Shown here: positions 31,301 through 38,942 of the stretch, one piece after another
Numbering within the stretch: the first letter of the stretch is position 1
Layout of the letters: each line of letters opens with the position of its first letter
Origin: Zhongshania aliphaticivorans
GTDB lineage: Bacteria; Pseudomonadota; Gammaproteobacteria; Pseudomonadales; Spongiibacteraceae
NCBI RefSeq assembly: GCF_001586255.1
Contig: NZ_CP014544.1
Span: 2,263,501 to 2,327,500 of the forward strand
Reading direction: 5' to 3'
Length of the DNA: 64,000 bases
Made by a program: the position numbers and the translations under genes
Notes under the pieces: model-generated
The model's input: the letters and a program-made list of their open reading frames with translations, nothing else
Database searches by the model: none
What the model was told of the DNA's origin: nothing

Positions 31301-31390
31301 CCGTTGATACGATTCGTTGAAGGACGGGACGCCGTATAAATCCTCGATTTCAGCGGCAGTGAGAATTGATAGTCGCTTGTTTCTGCTCAT
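28370..31390 (-). CDS. tnpA: Tn3-family transposase TnpA
   Basis: DDE transposase of 1,006 residues, the full length for the family. N-terminal DUF4158-type region (AAEIEDLYGVPSFNESYQRF), then the catalytic core with D693 in SADGQKF, D765 in STDTHG and E926 in WNESARL. All three acidic residues are intact, so the enzyme looks active. Start at the ATG at 31390; an upstream TTG in the same frame would add four residues. Transcription runs toward jetB, whose start is 112 bp past the tnpA stop, so tnpA transcripts could feed jetBCD. Confidence 0.96.
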   Translation of the reverse strand: MSRNKRLSILTAAEIEDLYGVPSFNESYQRFYFTLNDKERAELARIRQRKYRCIAVALLGYFKCKPILLNPTFKSMQDDLGFIAKSHFDGLKFRRFSLKSDQKSRIYERIFSMIEYENWKDPEHQPRLVEHLLACAESWVAPRALFDAAIEFLAHQKIAIPAYSTLQKIVSQVVNQHQQRLHEKIGAACSPKLTTVLNTLVSGNDQLTLTQLRGGARNFTGTELQKELAVYHHIQPLMAEVTVVLDSLSLSQKNQQHYAERIQYYGAKIKRQSPENQCLYLLCYLQFRYQEGLERMAEGFIHHVRQVKQRAHQLAQDRVYRDWQKAATNVSKAAEILCLFVDDRIDPNTSFHAVQKQAFQVLNANELSSVCRYLGNQKQSADEAFWQHLDTESTLRTGLLRSLFCCLRIEGTDKTQRLAAVLSQTRQELAAGNMLRDASIDRRLPPKATRPLLLKPDGGIDKARYEWFLYLQIPSRLNGQLVLPEVIRYRALDDDLVKPQTWKNQKQALVEGTKQPKITEDPKQLIPRMADRLTTRLYEVSDYLERVDNRDIILRPKGGKHLWRLPTTGKKHLVNNPFFQQMRAIGVADVLRVVDQDTGFIDDFEHVLGMTSKSRQYEVDLLAILIANATNQGIYGIAQISDRTYDQLSTIQANYLRLETLNAANDRINNATTRLSIFNHYNIQDDNLHASADGQKFEAKRETFRTRYSSKYFGTSKGVSAISLNANHMAINARVIGANEHESHYIFDLLMNNSTEIIPDTLSTDTHGVNHVNFALLDLFGYRFAPRYAQVGRVINEMFDISEDENQRVKLALRKPINTQSIMERWDTIQRIAVSLAHRKTTQATLVRKLSGYKQNHPLLKALTEYNRLLKAQYLLDYIDDASLRNHVQRALNRGEAYHQLRRAISNVNSDRFRGNSDEEIQIWNESARLVANAIIYFNSKVLSNLLDSFEEQGSEKHMETVKGASPVAWENINFRGTYTFAPTGELPKLDDLMAPIEGYRPISKN

Positions 31391-31476
31391 TCTTTGACCC
31401 AAAGGCCGAAGAAGATACTGAAACTTGAGCTAAATTAAAATTAATAGTGGCTTGGAGGCCAGCAAATACGGGGCCT

Positions 31477-32967
31477 TCAACGGTTTTTGCAGTATTTGGA
31501 GGCAAAATCCCTAGGACCCCGAATACGGGCGCAGCGCCTCTGATCGTCTTCTCCGATCCAGGCCACCGTCTCGATACTATCATCGACACTTGCATCGCCC
31601 CCCTTATCACTACCCTTAATGCCATGACGACTGCCCAGCGCCAGCAGGCCGATCACACTGCCCAGCCCCTGCTCTGCCGGGAAGTGATCCAGTATATCGC
31701 CGATTGAGGCCTGGTCACGCTGTTCGAGCAGCGAGCATACATGCTCCTTCAGGGTGCGAAAATCGATTTCCGACTGCGCTACCAACTCGCTGACCGACTC
31801 CAGATCGATGGGCGCGGGTTCACCCTCGCGCATCGCCTCCGGCTCCGCCTGCAGTGCCGGATCGTAGAGTGCCCATTGGGACAGAGAGTGCAACCGACTG
31901 CTAGTCAGTTCCAGGGAATATGTCAGGGACTCAGTTGTCTTGACCCCATCCTTGATCGCCAGCGCGGCGCGTTGTGCTTCCTTCAGTAGCTGGTTCACGC
32001 GGCGCTGCTCAAGGTACTCACGGCTTTGCACGAAATACTTGAGGCTGCGGGCAAAGGTCTGCAACACCTCGTGGACCGCGCCACCCTGTTCGAGAAGATT
32101 TCTGGTCAAACGCAACAGGAAACGACGCTCCCGCATATCCAGCCCAGCAACAAACTCCCGCGACATCACGCTGTCGAGGGATTCCTCCAGCATCGCTGCC
32201 TGTTCAGGATCGGTCAGCAGACGCCAGAAGGCAGAGAAGGTCCGACCCGCTTCGCTCTCCGCAATCAGATCGATACCGGTAAACAGTGAATCGAGCACTT
32301 CGCCCCGATTGCCATCACTATCCATGATGCGCTCTCGCAGATCCCGGTTTAGCTGCTCGAACTGGTCACGCACCCGGCGAAAATCGCCCGTCAGATCATC
32401 GGCCAGGGAAATGATCTCCCGCGTCCGTTCCAATGCAGTATCACATGGCAGGACGCGCAGCTGCCCCTTCTGGATGGCATCAATCTCCATACCGATACGG
32501 GCCTGTTCCGCCATCAGGCGGTCGATCCGGCGATGTTTATCAGCATCGGTGTCCTCGGCCAGCCCGGCCAGGGCCTGTATCACCAGCGAGAGGCGACTCT
32601 CGGTCGCCGCCGCATGGGGCTCAGCGATGGCAGACACAAACCGAATTGCCTCCACCGTTGCTGTAGAGAGTTCGTATTCCTCCTCACTGGCGCCCGGCGG
32701 GAATCGCCTCTCGAGATAACCGTCACTCAGCCAGTTGGCCACATAGGCCTGAGCCGTCTGGGGAAAATCATCCCCCTGGGCCCGCAACTCTTCCAGATCT
32801 CTTGTCAGACGCTCAAACAGTATCGAGGCCGGCAGGCTGCGTTCCTTTTCATAGAGGTGTGATTGAAGCAGAGCAATCACCGTCGGCCCGTTGCCAGACG
32901 CGAGTAAGCGCCACAAAGGCTGATTGCGCATGCGGCGGTAAGTGGCAATGTTTTTGTCTGCTTTCAC
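31477..32967 (-). CDS. jetA: Wadjet kleisin-like subunit JetA, C-terminus replaced by transposon
   Basis: DUF3375 protein, the MukF/kleisin-like subunit that joins JetB and JetC (496 residues here). Family features: YRRMRNQPLWRLLASGNGP at the N-terminus, ATVEAIRFVSAIAEP near residue 105 and FSAFWRLLTDPEQ in the middle. Past residue Ile in RRCARI the gene enters the Tn3 end. The last 14 codons (RGPRDFASKYCKNR) come from the transposon. Joining the flanks at one GAATA restores PKIYFLRDRLNELV and a stop overlapping jetB. The start is uncertain: GTG at 32967 with GGA 7 bp upstream is preferred over TTG at 32994. Function after the swap is unknown. Confidence 0.88.
   Translation of the reverse strand: MKADKNIATYRRMRNQPLWRLLASGNGPTVIALLQSHLYEKERSLPASILFERLTRDLEELRAQGDDFPQTAQAYVANWLSDGYLERRFPPGASEEEYELSTATVEAIRFVSAIAEPHAAATESRLSLVIQALAGLAEDTDADKHRRIDRLMAEQARIGMEIDAIQKGQLRVLPCDTALERTREIISLADDLTGDFRRVRDQFEQLNRDLRERIMDSDGNRGEVLDSLFTGIDLIAESEAGRTFSAFWRLLTDPEQAAMLEESLDSVMSREFVAGLDMRERRFLLRLTRNLLEQGGAVHEVLQTFARSLKYFVQSREYLEQRRVNQLLKEAQRAALAIKDGVKTTESLTYSLELTSSRLHSLSQWALYDPALQAEPEAMREGEPAPIDLESVSELVAQSEIDFRTLKEHVCSLLEQRDQASIGDILDHFPAEQGLGSVIGLLALGSRHGIKGSDKGGDASVDDSIETVAWIGEDDQRRCARIRGPRDFASKYCKNR
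31482..31520 (-). repeat. Tn3-family terminal inverted repeat, right
   Basis: Perfect 39-bp complement of the left end. Read in the jetA frame it supplies most of the replacement C-terminal codons of JetA. Confidence 0.95.
31521..31525 (+). repeat. Tn3 target-site duplication, right
   Basis: GAATA, second copy of the 5-bp duplication next to the right transposon end. Confidence 0.93.
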
Positions 32968-33066
32968 TGCTCCATCCAAAGTCTTTATGGCCAAAATCGT
33001 TGTGGCCTAAACATCGAAAGAGAATACCCGCAACGTCCACACCAGCGGCGGCAGGTGTCCATCCAT

Positions 33067-34224
33067 CTATTTCTGCCAGAGACCCACCTCAACGAGGCGC
33101 CGAACCAATGCGCCGCGTTTTCCATGCCGAGTCATAAACTGAGTCAATCTTCTGTCGAAATCGGCTCGGGTCGCACACAGTACGTAGGCATCCGACAGAT
33201 CGACAAGTGTGCGTTTGACTTCATCGTAGGCAGAGGCAATGCCTCGTTTAGCGTGATTGTCGGCAGTCCGCCAGTGTCGGTTGAAGTCAGCAGCCAGTGT
33301 ACGCAAATAGGTTTCTCGTTCGGCCTGCCGTTCAGCTTCGGCCTTTTTGTACTGTATAGCTGCCTGCTGCTTTCTCACTTCGGTAGCGGATGCCGCCAGC
33401 TTATGCAGATCGGCGACCTTGCGCCGCGGCATTGCAGACTTCTCGCCTGATGACTGCTCACGCCGCCAGGCCAGGAACTGCCGTTTTAATTCGCGCTCGG
33501 CCCGTTGTGCATGCCCGGTCAATAACAATTTAAGCATCGCGTTTTTCTCTACTTCAGGAAGCGCGGCAAGCCAGGCATCCAGTTCCACATCGCTCTTGCT
33601 GTTGGATTTTGCAACTCCAGGGTCAGCAAGTCCGGCGGCGGTCAGTAGATCCGCATCGATTTCCAGAAAGTCCGCCAGCGATTGCTGGGCTGCGCTCAAC
33701 CGGGAAAGTCCGGGCGGCGGTTCAGGTTCCATGCTCTTTTCACTGACTTCACCAGCACTCACGCCGGCCAACCAACCAAGATACAGCGGGCGCAGATCGC
33801 CCCCTAGCAATTCGTCACGCAATGGCGCCAGTCTACCCATCCAGCCGTGTCCATTCTCAAGGGCAAAGCGCTCATAGTCGTCACTCTCATCCAGCCCCCA
33901 TTCAAGCAGCCAATGTGTCTTTGTCTGCGTCGCTGTAAAAGTGGTTTCGGTTTTGAAATCACGGAAGGTCCCCACATCAAAAACACTTTTCGGCAAGCGC
34001 AGGTAAAGAATGCAGGTGCACCAGTTTGCCACGTAGACGTGAGCATCAAAGTAACGCCGCATCCAGTCAACCGGGTTAGCCTTAAGATCACCCCACTGAT
34101 AATCATTGACGAAACTGGACGAGGTAATGTGAGCACGAGACGAACAACTGCGCAGTTCGGCCATTTGCTTCGAGGTCAGTGGCTCATCAATAGCGATGAA
34201 CTCGTAGTATTGGTATTCACTCAT
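33067..34224 (-). CDS. Conserved protein of unknown function upstream of jetA
   Basis: 385 residues with no function I can name. It begins MSEYQYYEFIAIDEPLTSKQ, a start I associate with a widespread uncharacterised bacterial family. Residues 1-170 look globular. There is a Pro/Ser-rich linker near 170-190, and a charged helical C-terminal half (VRKQQAAIQYKKAEAERQAERE) likely forms a coiled coil. Its ATG overlaps the stop of the upstream AAA/DUF4143 gene by four bases, and jetA begins about 100 bp downstream, so it sits mid-operon. Whether it takes part in Wadjet function is unknown. Confidence 0.75.
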   Translation of the reverse strand: MSEYQYYEFIAIDEPLTSKQMAELRSCSSRAHITSSSFVNDYQWGDLKANPVDWMRRYFDAHVYVANWCTCILYLRLPKSVFDVGTFRDFKTETTFTATQTKTHWLLEWGLDESDDYERFALENGHGWMGRLAPLRDELLGGDLRPLYLGWLAGVSAGEVSEKSMEPEPPPGLSRLSAAQQSLADFLEIDADLLTAAGLADPGVAKSNSKSDVELDAWLAALPEVEKNAMLKLLLTGHAQRAERELKRQFLAWRREQSSGEKSAMPRRKVADLHKLAASATEVRKQQAAIQYKKAEAERQAERETYLRTLAADFNRHWRTADNHAKRGIASAYDEVKRTLVDLSDAYVLCATRADFDRRLTQFMTRHGKRGALVRRLVEVGLWQK

Positions 34225-35429
34225 CCCGATTCACTGTTTGCGAAGCGAAGCCTCTCCATAAGTCCTGACAATGAAATAACGTTTATATCACTACCTACAG
34301 GAAATTCATCCTCACCACCATAAAGGATGTACTTATGCGTTGCGCCAACATCATCACAGGTCTGGCTATAATGCTTGCCGATTTTGGGGGCAACCCCATA
34401 CTTAATCTCGACAGCCCAGATGTCAGACGACGGCATCCTGATAACAAGATCGATCTCTGCACCAGCAGCCGTTCGGTAAAAGTAAGTCTCTGCACGACCT
34501 GGCAGGATGGAATGAATATTCTCGATGACAAAGCCTTCCCAGCTTTTTCCCAATACTGGATTAGACAGCAACGCATCATAGGCATTGATTCCCAGCAATC
34601 GGTGCAGGATGCCGCTATCACGCACGTAAAAACGGGGGGATTTAACTAACCGCTTCTTGACGTTGGCATACCAGGGTTCAAGGCGCCTGACCAACAAAAG
34701 ATCCGTCAGAATATCAATGTAGTGCGTTACCGTCTTGGCATCGACTTCCAGATTTGAGGCGAGCCTGGAATAGTTAACGGTCTCACCCTGAAGATGCGCC
34801 AACATCGTCCACAGCCGACGTAACCTTGCCGCAGGAACGCGAAAGCCCATTTGCGGAATATCTCGCTCAAGATAGGTACGAATCAGATTTTCCAGCCAGT
34901 CCATAGCCAGATCATCACCCGCAGCAAGATAGCTGTCCGGGAATCCGCCCCGCAACCACAAGGTCTGTCTTTGCCGTTGGTGACCATCGACTTCAGCCAG
35001 GTTCAGACCGCTCATCTCCAGATAGCTAATCCGACCTGCAAGACTTTCGGAAGACTGACGCATCAGATCCATTGATGCTGACCCAAGCAGCAAAAACTGA
35101 CCTGCTCGACGCCCCTGCTCCCGATTTTTATCGATCAGCCCCCGCAGTACGGGAAACAAGTCCGGGCTTCGCTGTATTTCATCCAGAACAACCAACTTAT
35201 CGGCATGGGCGCTTAAGAAACTGCTGGGGTCACTGAGCTTCAGTAAATCCTCGGGGGCTTCCAAATCGAGGTAAATCGAGTCGATGTTTTTAGCAATGAT
35301 TTTTGCCAGCGTTGTCTTGCCAACCTGGCGTGCACCCAACAGTGCAACCGCAGGCACTTGTGCGATGGTTGCTCGAAGTTTCTCTGAAATTTGACGATCA
35401 ATCATACCTTGCATTTTAGGAGTCAACAT
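34221..35429 (-). CDS. AAA-family ATPase with DUF4143
   Basis: A 402-residue ATPase of the AAA_14/DUF4143 group. Walker A is LLGARQVGKTTL near residue 30, Walker B is KLVVLDEIQRSPDLFP near 80, and LLLGSASMDLMRQ matches sensor-1. The C-terminal DUF4143 region ends with a PD-(D/E)xK-like pattern, AEIDLVIRMPSSDIWAVEIKYG (Asp, Glu-x-Lys). Such proteins are common and mostly uncharacterised. It is the first gene of the island cluster, its stop overlapping the next start in ATGA. Start taken at the ATG at 35429; a TTG at 35441 is in frame. Confidence 0.88.
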   Translation of the reverse strand: MLTPKMQGMIDRQISEKLRATIAQVPAVALLGARQVGKTTLAKIIAKNIDSIYLDLEAPEDLLKLSDPSSFLSAHADKLVVLDEIQRSPDLFPVLRGLIDKNREQGRRAGQFLLLGSASMDLMRQSSESLAGRISYLEMSGLNLAEVDGHQRQRQTLWLRGGFPDSYLAAGDDLAMDWLENLIRTYLERDIPQMGFRVPAARLRRLWTMLAHLQGETVNYSRLASNLEVDAKTVTHYIDILTDLLLVRRLEPWYANVKKRLVKSPRFYVRDSGILHRLLGINAYDALLSNPVLGKSWEGFVIENIHSILPGRAETYFYRTAAGAEIDLVIRMPSSDIWAVEIKYGVAPKIGKHYSQTCDDVGATHKYILYGGEDEFPVGSDINVISLSGLMERLRFANSESG

Positions 35430-35480
35430 CCAAATTTGCAAGATTTAAACAGATGATCGGTTGATACTCCTGCGTTTCTG

Positions 35481-35609
35481 ATACCAGACACTGGCAGATA
35501 TTCCCTGAGTGGTACAACTACTCTGATACCATGCAGGCATCAATTCCCCATTGGTGGTATTGCTACCTTTTACCTTGTTGCACACAAGAAATACCATGAA
35601 AAATACCAT
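35481..35609 (+). repeat. Cluster of ATACCA motifs beside guaA
   Basis: Copies at 35481-35486, 35526-35533, 35555-35560 (inverted), 35591-35597 and 35603-35609 lie within 130 bp. The last two make up the 20-bp repeat (35590-35609) also found at 22905-22924. No gene lies in 35442-35678. An adjoining palindrome pairs CCATTGATAATG with CATTATCAATGG. This looks like a recombination or regulatory region of the island. Confidence 0.55.
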
Positions 35610-35678
35610 TGATAATGCAGATTACATTATCAATGGAAGTTATTTTATTGTTATATTTCAATGGGTTATGATATTGCG

Positions 35679-35696
35679 TCACTCCCACTCAATGGT
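35679..35696 (-). repeat. Proximal att-like site within guaA 3' end
   Basis: The last six codons of guaA (TIEWE-stop). Partner of the copy at 22833-22850; the two define the island edges. Confidence 0.7.
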
Positions 35697-37262
35697 GGCT
35701 GGCGGCTTGCTGCTGACATCGTAGGCTACGCGTGAAACTTGCTTTATCTCGTTGATAATACGATTTGAAACTGTCTCTAGCAGCTCGTAAGGCAGGTGCG
35801 CCCAGCGCGCGGTCATGAAGTCGATAGTCTCTACAGCGCGCAATGCAATAACGTATTCATAGCGGCGCGCATCCCCTACTACACCAACCGATTTCACCGG
35901 CAGGAACACGGCAAAGGCTTGGCTGGTTTTGTGGTACCAGTCGGCGCGGTGCAGCTCTTCTAAGAAGATGGCGTCGGCTTCGCGAAGAATATCGGCATAT
36001 TCTTTTTTCACTTCGCCTAAAATCCGCACACCCAAACCTGGACCAGGGAAAGGATGGCGATAGACCATATCGTAAGGCAGGCCTAGCTCTAAACCAATGC
36101 GGCGCACTTCGTCTTTAAAGAGTTCACGCAGTGGTTCTACCAAGTCCATCGCCATATCGTCTGGCAGGCCGCCAACATTATGGTGCGATTTTATGACGTG
36201 GGCTTTGCCGGTTTTTGAGGCGGCAGATTCAATCACGTCGGGGTAAATTGTGCCCTGCGCAAGGAAGTTAACATCCTTGAGGGTGGTGGCTTCTTGATCG
36301 AAAATTTCGATAAAGGTATTGCCGATAGATTTGCGTTTTTTCTCGGGGTCGGCTTCGCCGGCCAGCTTGCTTAGAAACGCTTCTTCGGCGTCAACACGAA
36401 TCACTTTCACGCCCATGTTTTTGGCGAACATTTCCATCACCTGATCGCCTTCGTTTTTACGAAGCAGGCCGTTATCAACAAACACGCAAGTAAGCTGGGT
36501 GCCAATGGCCTTGTGCAATAAGGCTGCCACTACTGAACTGTCTACGCCGCCGGAAAGACCCAGCAATACTTTTTGATCGCCGACTTGGGCGCGCACCTTG
36601 GCAATGGCGTCTTCAACAATATTGGCGGGTGTCCACAGTGCTTCGCAGCCACACAGTTTCAGTACAAAATGTTCGAATATGCGCTGACCTTGTAACGTGT
36701 GAGTCACTTCGGGGTGAAACTGCACACCATAGAACTTCTTGGCCTCGCACTGCATTGCCGCAATTGGGCACGATGGCGTAGAGGCCAAAACCTCAAACCC
36801 TTCTGGCAGGCGAATAACCTTGTCGCCATGGCTCATCCACACATCAAGTAACGTCTTGCCGTCTTTACTGTCGATATGGTCAGCAATGTCTGCGGTTAGT
36901 GCGCCAGCGGTTTCCAGTTTGATCTGCGCGTAGCCAAATTCATGAACTGGCGAGCCTTCTACCTTGCCGCCCATTTGCTCTGCCATGGTCTGCATGCCGT
37001 AGCAAATACCCAATACCGGCACACCCAATTCGAACACCAATTGTGGCGCTCGTGGCGAACCTGCTTCCGTTACCGACTCTGGCCCACCCGCCAAGATAAA
37101 GCCTGAGGGTTTGAATTCCTTAATATCGTCATCGCTGATATCAAAGGCGCGAATTTCGCAGTACACGCCAATTTCACGAATACGCCGCGCAATCAGCTGG
37201 GTGTACTGAGAGCCAAAATCTAGAATCAAAATACGGTGGGCGTGGATATCTGGGATTGACAC
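35679..37262 (-). CDS. guaA: GMP synthase (glutamine-hydrolysing)
   Basis: Converts XMP to GMP with ATP and glutamine. The 527 residues comprise an N-terminal class I glutamine amidotransferase (nucleophile Cys in LGICYGMQ; His/Glu in [11 protein letters not shown]), then the ATP-pyrophosphatase domain ([15 protein letters not shown]), then the dimerisation domain ending [12 protein letters not shown] at 37262 is chosen because the product starts [18 protein letters not shown], the usual N-terminus; an ATG at 37301 adds 13 unlikely residues. Its 3' end is the island attachment site. Downstream of guaB, the usual order. Confidence 0.96.
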   Translation of the reverse strand: MSIPDIHAHRILILDFGSQYTQLIARRIREIGVYCEIRAFDISDDDIKEFKPSGFILAGGPESVTEAGSPRAPQLVFELGVPVLGICYGMQTMAEQMGGKVEGSPVHEFGYAQIKLETAGALTADIADHIDSKDGKTLLDVWMSHGDKVIRLPEGFEVLASTPSCPIAAMQCEAKKFYGVQFHPEVTHTLQGQRIFEHFVLKLCGCEALWTPANIVEDAIAKVRAQVGDQKVLLGLSGGVDSSVVAALLHKAIGTQLTCVFVDNGLLRKNEGDQVMEMFAKNMGVKVIRVDAEEAFLSKLAGEADPEKKRKSIGNTFIEIFDQEATTLKDVNFLAQGTIYPDVIESAASKTGKAHVIKSHHNVGGLPDDMAMDLVEPLRELFKDEVRRIGLELGLPYDMVYRHPFPGPGLGVRILGEVKKEYADILREADAIFLEELHRADWYHKTSQAFAVFLPVKSVGVVGDARRYEYVIALRAVETIDFMTARWAHLPYELLETVSNRIINEIKQVSRVAYDVSSKPPATIEWE

Positions 37263-37312
37263 GGCAATTCTCTCAACAAGGTTCACGGCAAATGTGAACA
37301 TAAATAAAACAG

Positions 37313-37337
37313 CAAACCCGCTGCGGTAGCGGGTTTG
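37313..37337 (-). terminator. Hairpin between guaB and guaA
   Basis: CAAACCCGCT and AGCGGGTTTG pair perfectly over 10 bp with a 5-nt loop, followed on the minus strand by a T-rich stretch. It could be a partial terminator that sets the guaB:guaA ratio. Confidence 0.6.
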
Positions 37338-37365
37338 TTAATTAAAAAAATAACGACCACTGCCC

Positions 37366-38832
37366 CTAGGTGGGGTAATTAGGCGCTTCTTTGGTGATGC
37401 TCACGTCGTGCACATGGCTTTCATTCATACCCGCCGAGGTCACCCTTACAAACTCTGGATTGTTACGCATGGCTTCAATGTCGAGGCTGCCGGTATAACC
37501 CATTGCTGAGCGCAAGCCGCCCATTAACTGGTGGACAATCGCGGCCAGCGGGCCTTTGTAGGCAACACGGCCTTCAATGCCCTCGGGTACGAGCTTCTCC
37601 GCACCGTCATCAGCACTTTGGAAATAGCGATCGCTAGAACCCTGGGTTTTAGTCATAGCACCCAACGAACCCATACCGCGATAGGATTTGTAGGTACGGC
37701 CTTGGAATAGCTCGACCTCACCTGGTGCCTCTTCGGTGCCAGCGAACATCGAGCCCATCATAATGCAGTTTGCACCGGCAACAACGGCCTTAGACAAATC
37801 ACCAGAAAAGCGAATACCGCCATCGGCGATGAGCGGTACGCCGGTGCCTTTAAGGGCGGCAGCAACATTAGCAATAGCGCTAATTTGCGGAACACCCACG
37901 CCAGTTACAATACGCGTAGTACATATGGAACCAGGACCAATACCGACCTTAACCGCGTCGGCGCCAGCTTCGAGTAGCGCCAAAGCCGCTGCGCCAGTCG
38001 CAATATTGCCGCCGATCACGTCAACCTGAGGGTAGTTCTCTTTAATCCAGCGCACGCGATTTAATACATTCATGGAATGACCGTGCGCAGTGTCAACCAC
38101 CAATACATCTACTCCAGCGGCAACCAATGCGGCAACGCGATCATCGGTATCTGCACTAGTGCCAACCGATGCACCAACCCGCAACTGGCCCTGACTGTCT
38201 TTACAGGCATGAGGGTAAGTCTGGGCGTTGTTCATGTCTTTAACCGTGATCATGCCAGTCAATTTAAAATCGTCATTGACCACTAAGACTTTTTCAATGC
38301 GGTGACGGTGCAGTAGCTCTCTGGCTACCACCATATCCACGCCCTCTTTAACTGTGACCAGCTTTTCTTTCGGGGTCATCATGCTAGAAACAGGAACGTT
38401 TAATTCTTCTTGAAAGCGTACATCGCGGCTAGTAACAATACCGACTAGCTCGCCTTTATCCAGTACTGGAACACCGGAGATTTTGTGGCGACGACGTAGC
38501 TCAAACAACTCGCTAAGTGGTGCACTCGCTTCAATGGTGATTGGATCTTTAACAATACCGCTCTCGTGCTTTTTAACCGCGCGCACTTCTTGAGCTTGCT
38601 GAGCAATGGTCATGCTCTTGTGAATAATGCCGATGCCGCCTTCCTGAGCGAGGGCAATGGCCAGCGCGCTTTCAGTGACGGTATCCATTGCGGCGGACAC
38701 AAGGGGAATATTCAGTGAGATATTACGGGTCAGCTGAGTTTTTAGGCTAACGTCTTTAGCGGTAACCTCGGAGTAACCTGGGAGCAGAAGAACGTCATCA
38801 AAGGTGAGTGCTTCTTGGGCAATACGTAGCAT
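37366..38832 (-). CDS. guaB: IMP dehydrogenase
   Basis: NAD-dependent oxidation of IMP to XMP, the committed step to GMP. The 488 residues form a TIM barrel interrupted by two CBS domains (about residues 92-200). The catalytic loop is [17 protein letters not shown] (Cys), and the flap shows [15 protein letters not shown]. The C-terminal loop near ESHVHDV is normal. ATG at 38832. It is divergent from xseA. Confidence 0.97.
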   Translation of the reverse strand: MLRIAQEALTFDDVLLLPGYSEVTAKDVSLKTQLTRNISLNIPLVSAAMDTVTESALAIALAQEGGIGIIHKSMTIAQQAQEVRAVKKHESGIVKDPITIEASAPLSELFELRRRHKISGVPVLDKGELVGIVTSRDVRFQEELNVPVSSMMTPKEKLVTVKEGVDMVVARELLHRHRIEKVLVVNDDFKLTGMITVKDMNNAQTYPHACKDSQGQLRVGASVGTSADTDDRVAALVAAGVDVLVVDTAHGHSMNVLNRVRWIKENYPQVDVIGGNIATGAAALALLEAGADAVKVGIGPGSICTTRIVTGVGVPQISAIANVAAALKGTGVPLIADGGIRFSGDLSKAVVAGANCIMMGSMFAGTEEAPGEVELFQGRTYKSYRGMGSLGAMTKTQGSSDRYFQSADDGAEKLVPEGIEGRVAYKGPLAAIVHQLMGGLRSAMGYTGSLDIEAMRNNPEFVRVTSAGMNESHVHDVSITKEAPNYPT

Positions 38833-38942
38833 AAATAGATTCCAATGCCGGTGGCTAGAATCCTCGCAATTTTAAGCGATACAGCCCTCTTAGTAAACCG
38901 ATTCTTGGCGAACTACCCACTATATCTTGCTACAATAGCGCC

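Larger units (their letters stand above)
28294..31520 (-). mobile_element. Tn3-family insertion element carrying only tnpA
   Basis: A 3,227-bp element with perfect 39-bp terminal inverted repeats (28294-28332 and 31482-31520). They start with GGGGTC, as Tn3-family ends do. The only gene is the transposase; there is no room for a resolvase or cargo. It is flanked by GAATA duplications, so insertion was simple and recent enough to leave both ends identical. It resembles minimal Tn3-family elements such as IS1071 in organisation. It sits between jetA and jetB and is oriented like them. Confidence 0.95.
22833..35696 (-). mobile_element. Genomic island at guaA 3' end, carries a Wadjet operon
   Basis: A 12.9-kb block bounded by two copies of the last six codons of guaA. 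It contains only genes pointing the same way as guaA: an AAA/DUF4143 ATPase, an unknown protein, jetA, a Tn3-family insertion, jetB, jetC and jetD. The guaA 3' end is a known integration hotspot for genomic islands. No recombinase gene or remnant was found within, so the element is probably no longer self-mobile. A 20-bp direct repeat lies near both ends. The Wadjet genes look more GC-rich than the flanks. Confidence 0.75.

Noticed and set aside
31395-31520. Resolvase or res site in the Tn3-family element
   Set aside because: Only about 90 bp separate tnpA from the right inverted repeat, and no second gene is present.
31940-32719. Ser/Arg-rich plus-strand frame of 259 residues
   Set aside because: Composition is typical of the reverse frame of jetA; no domain.
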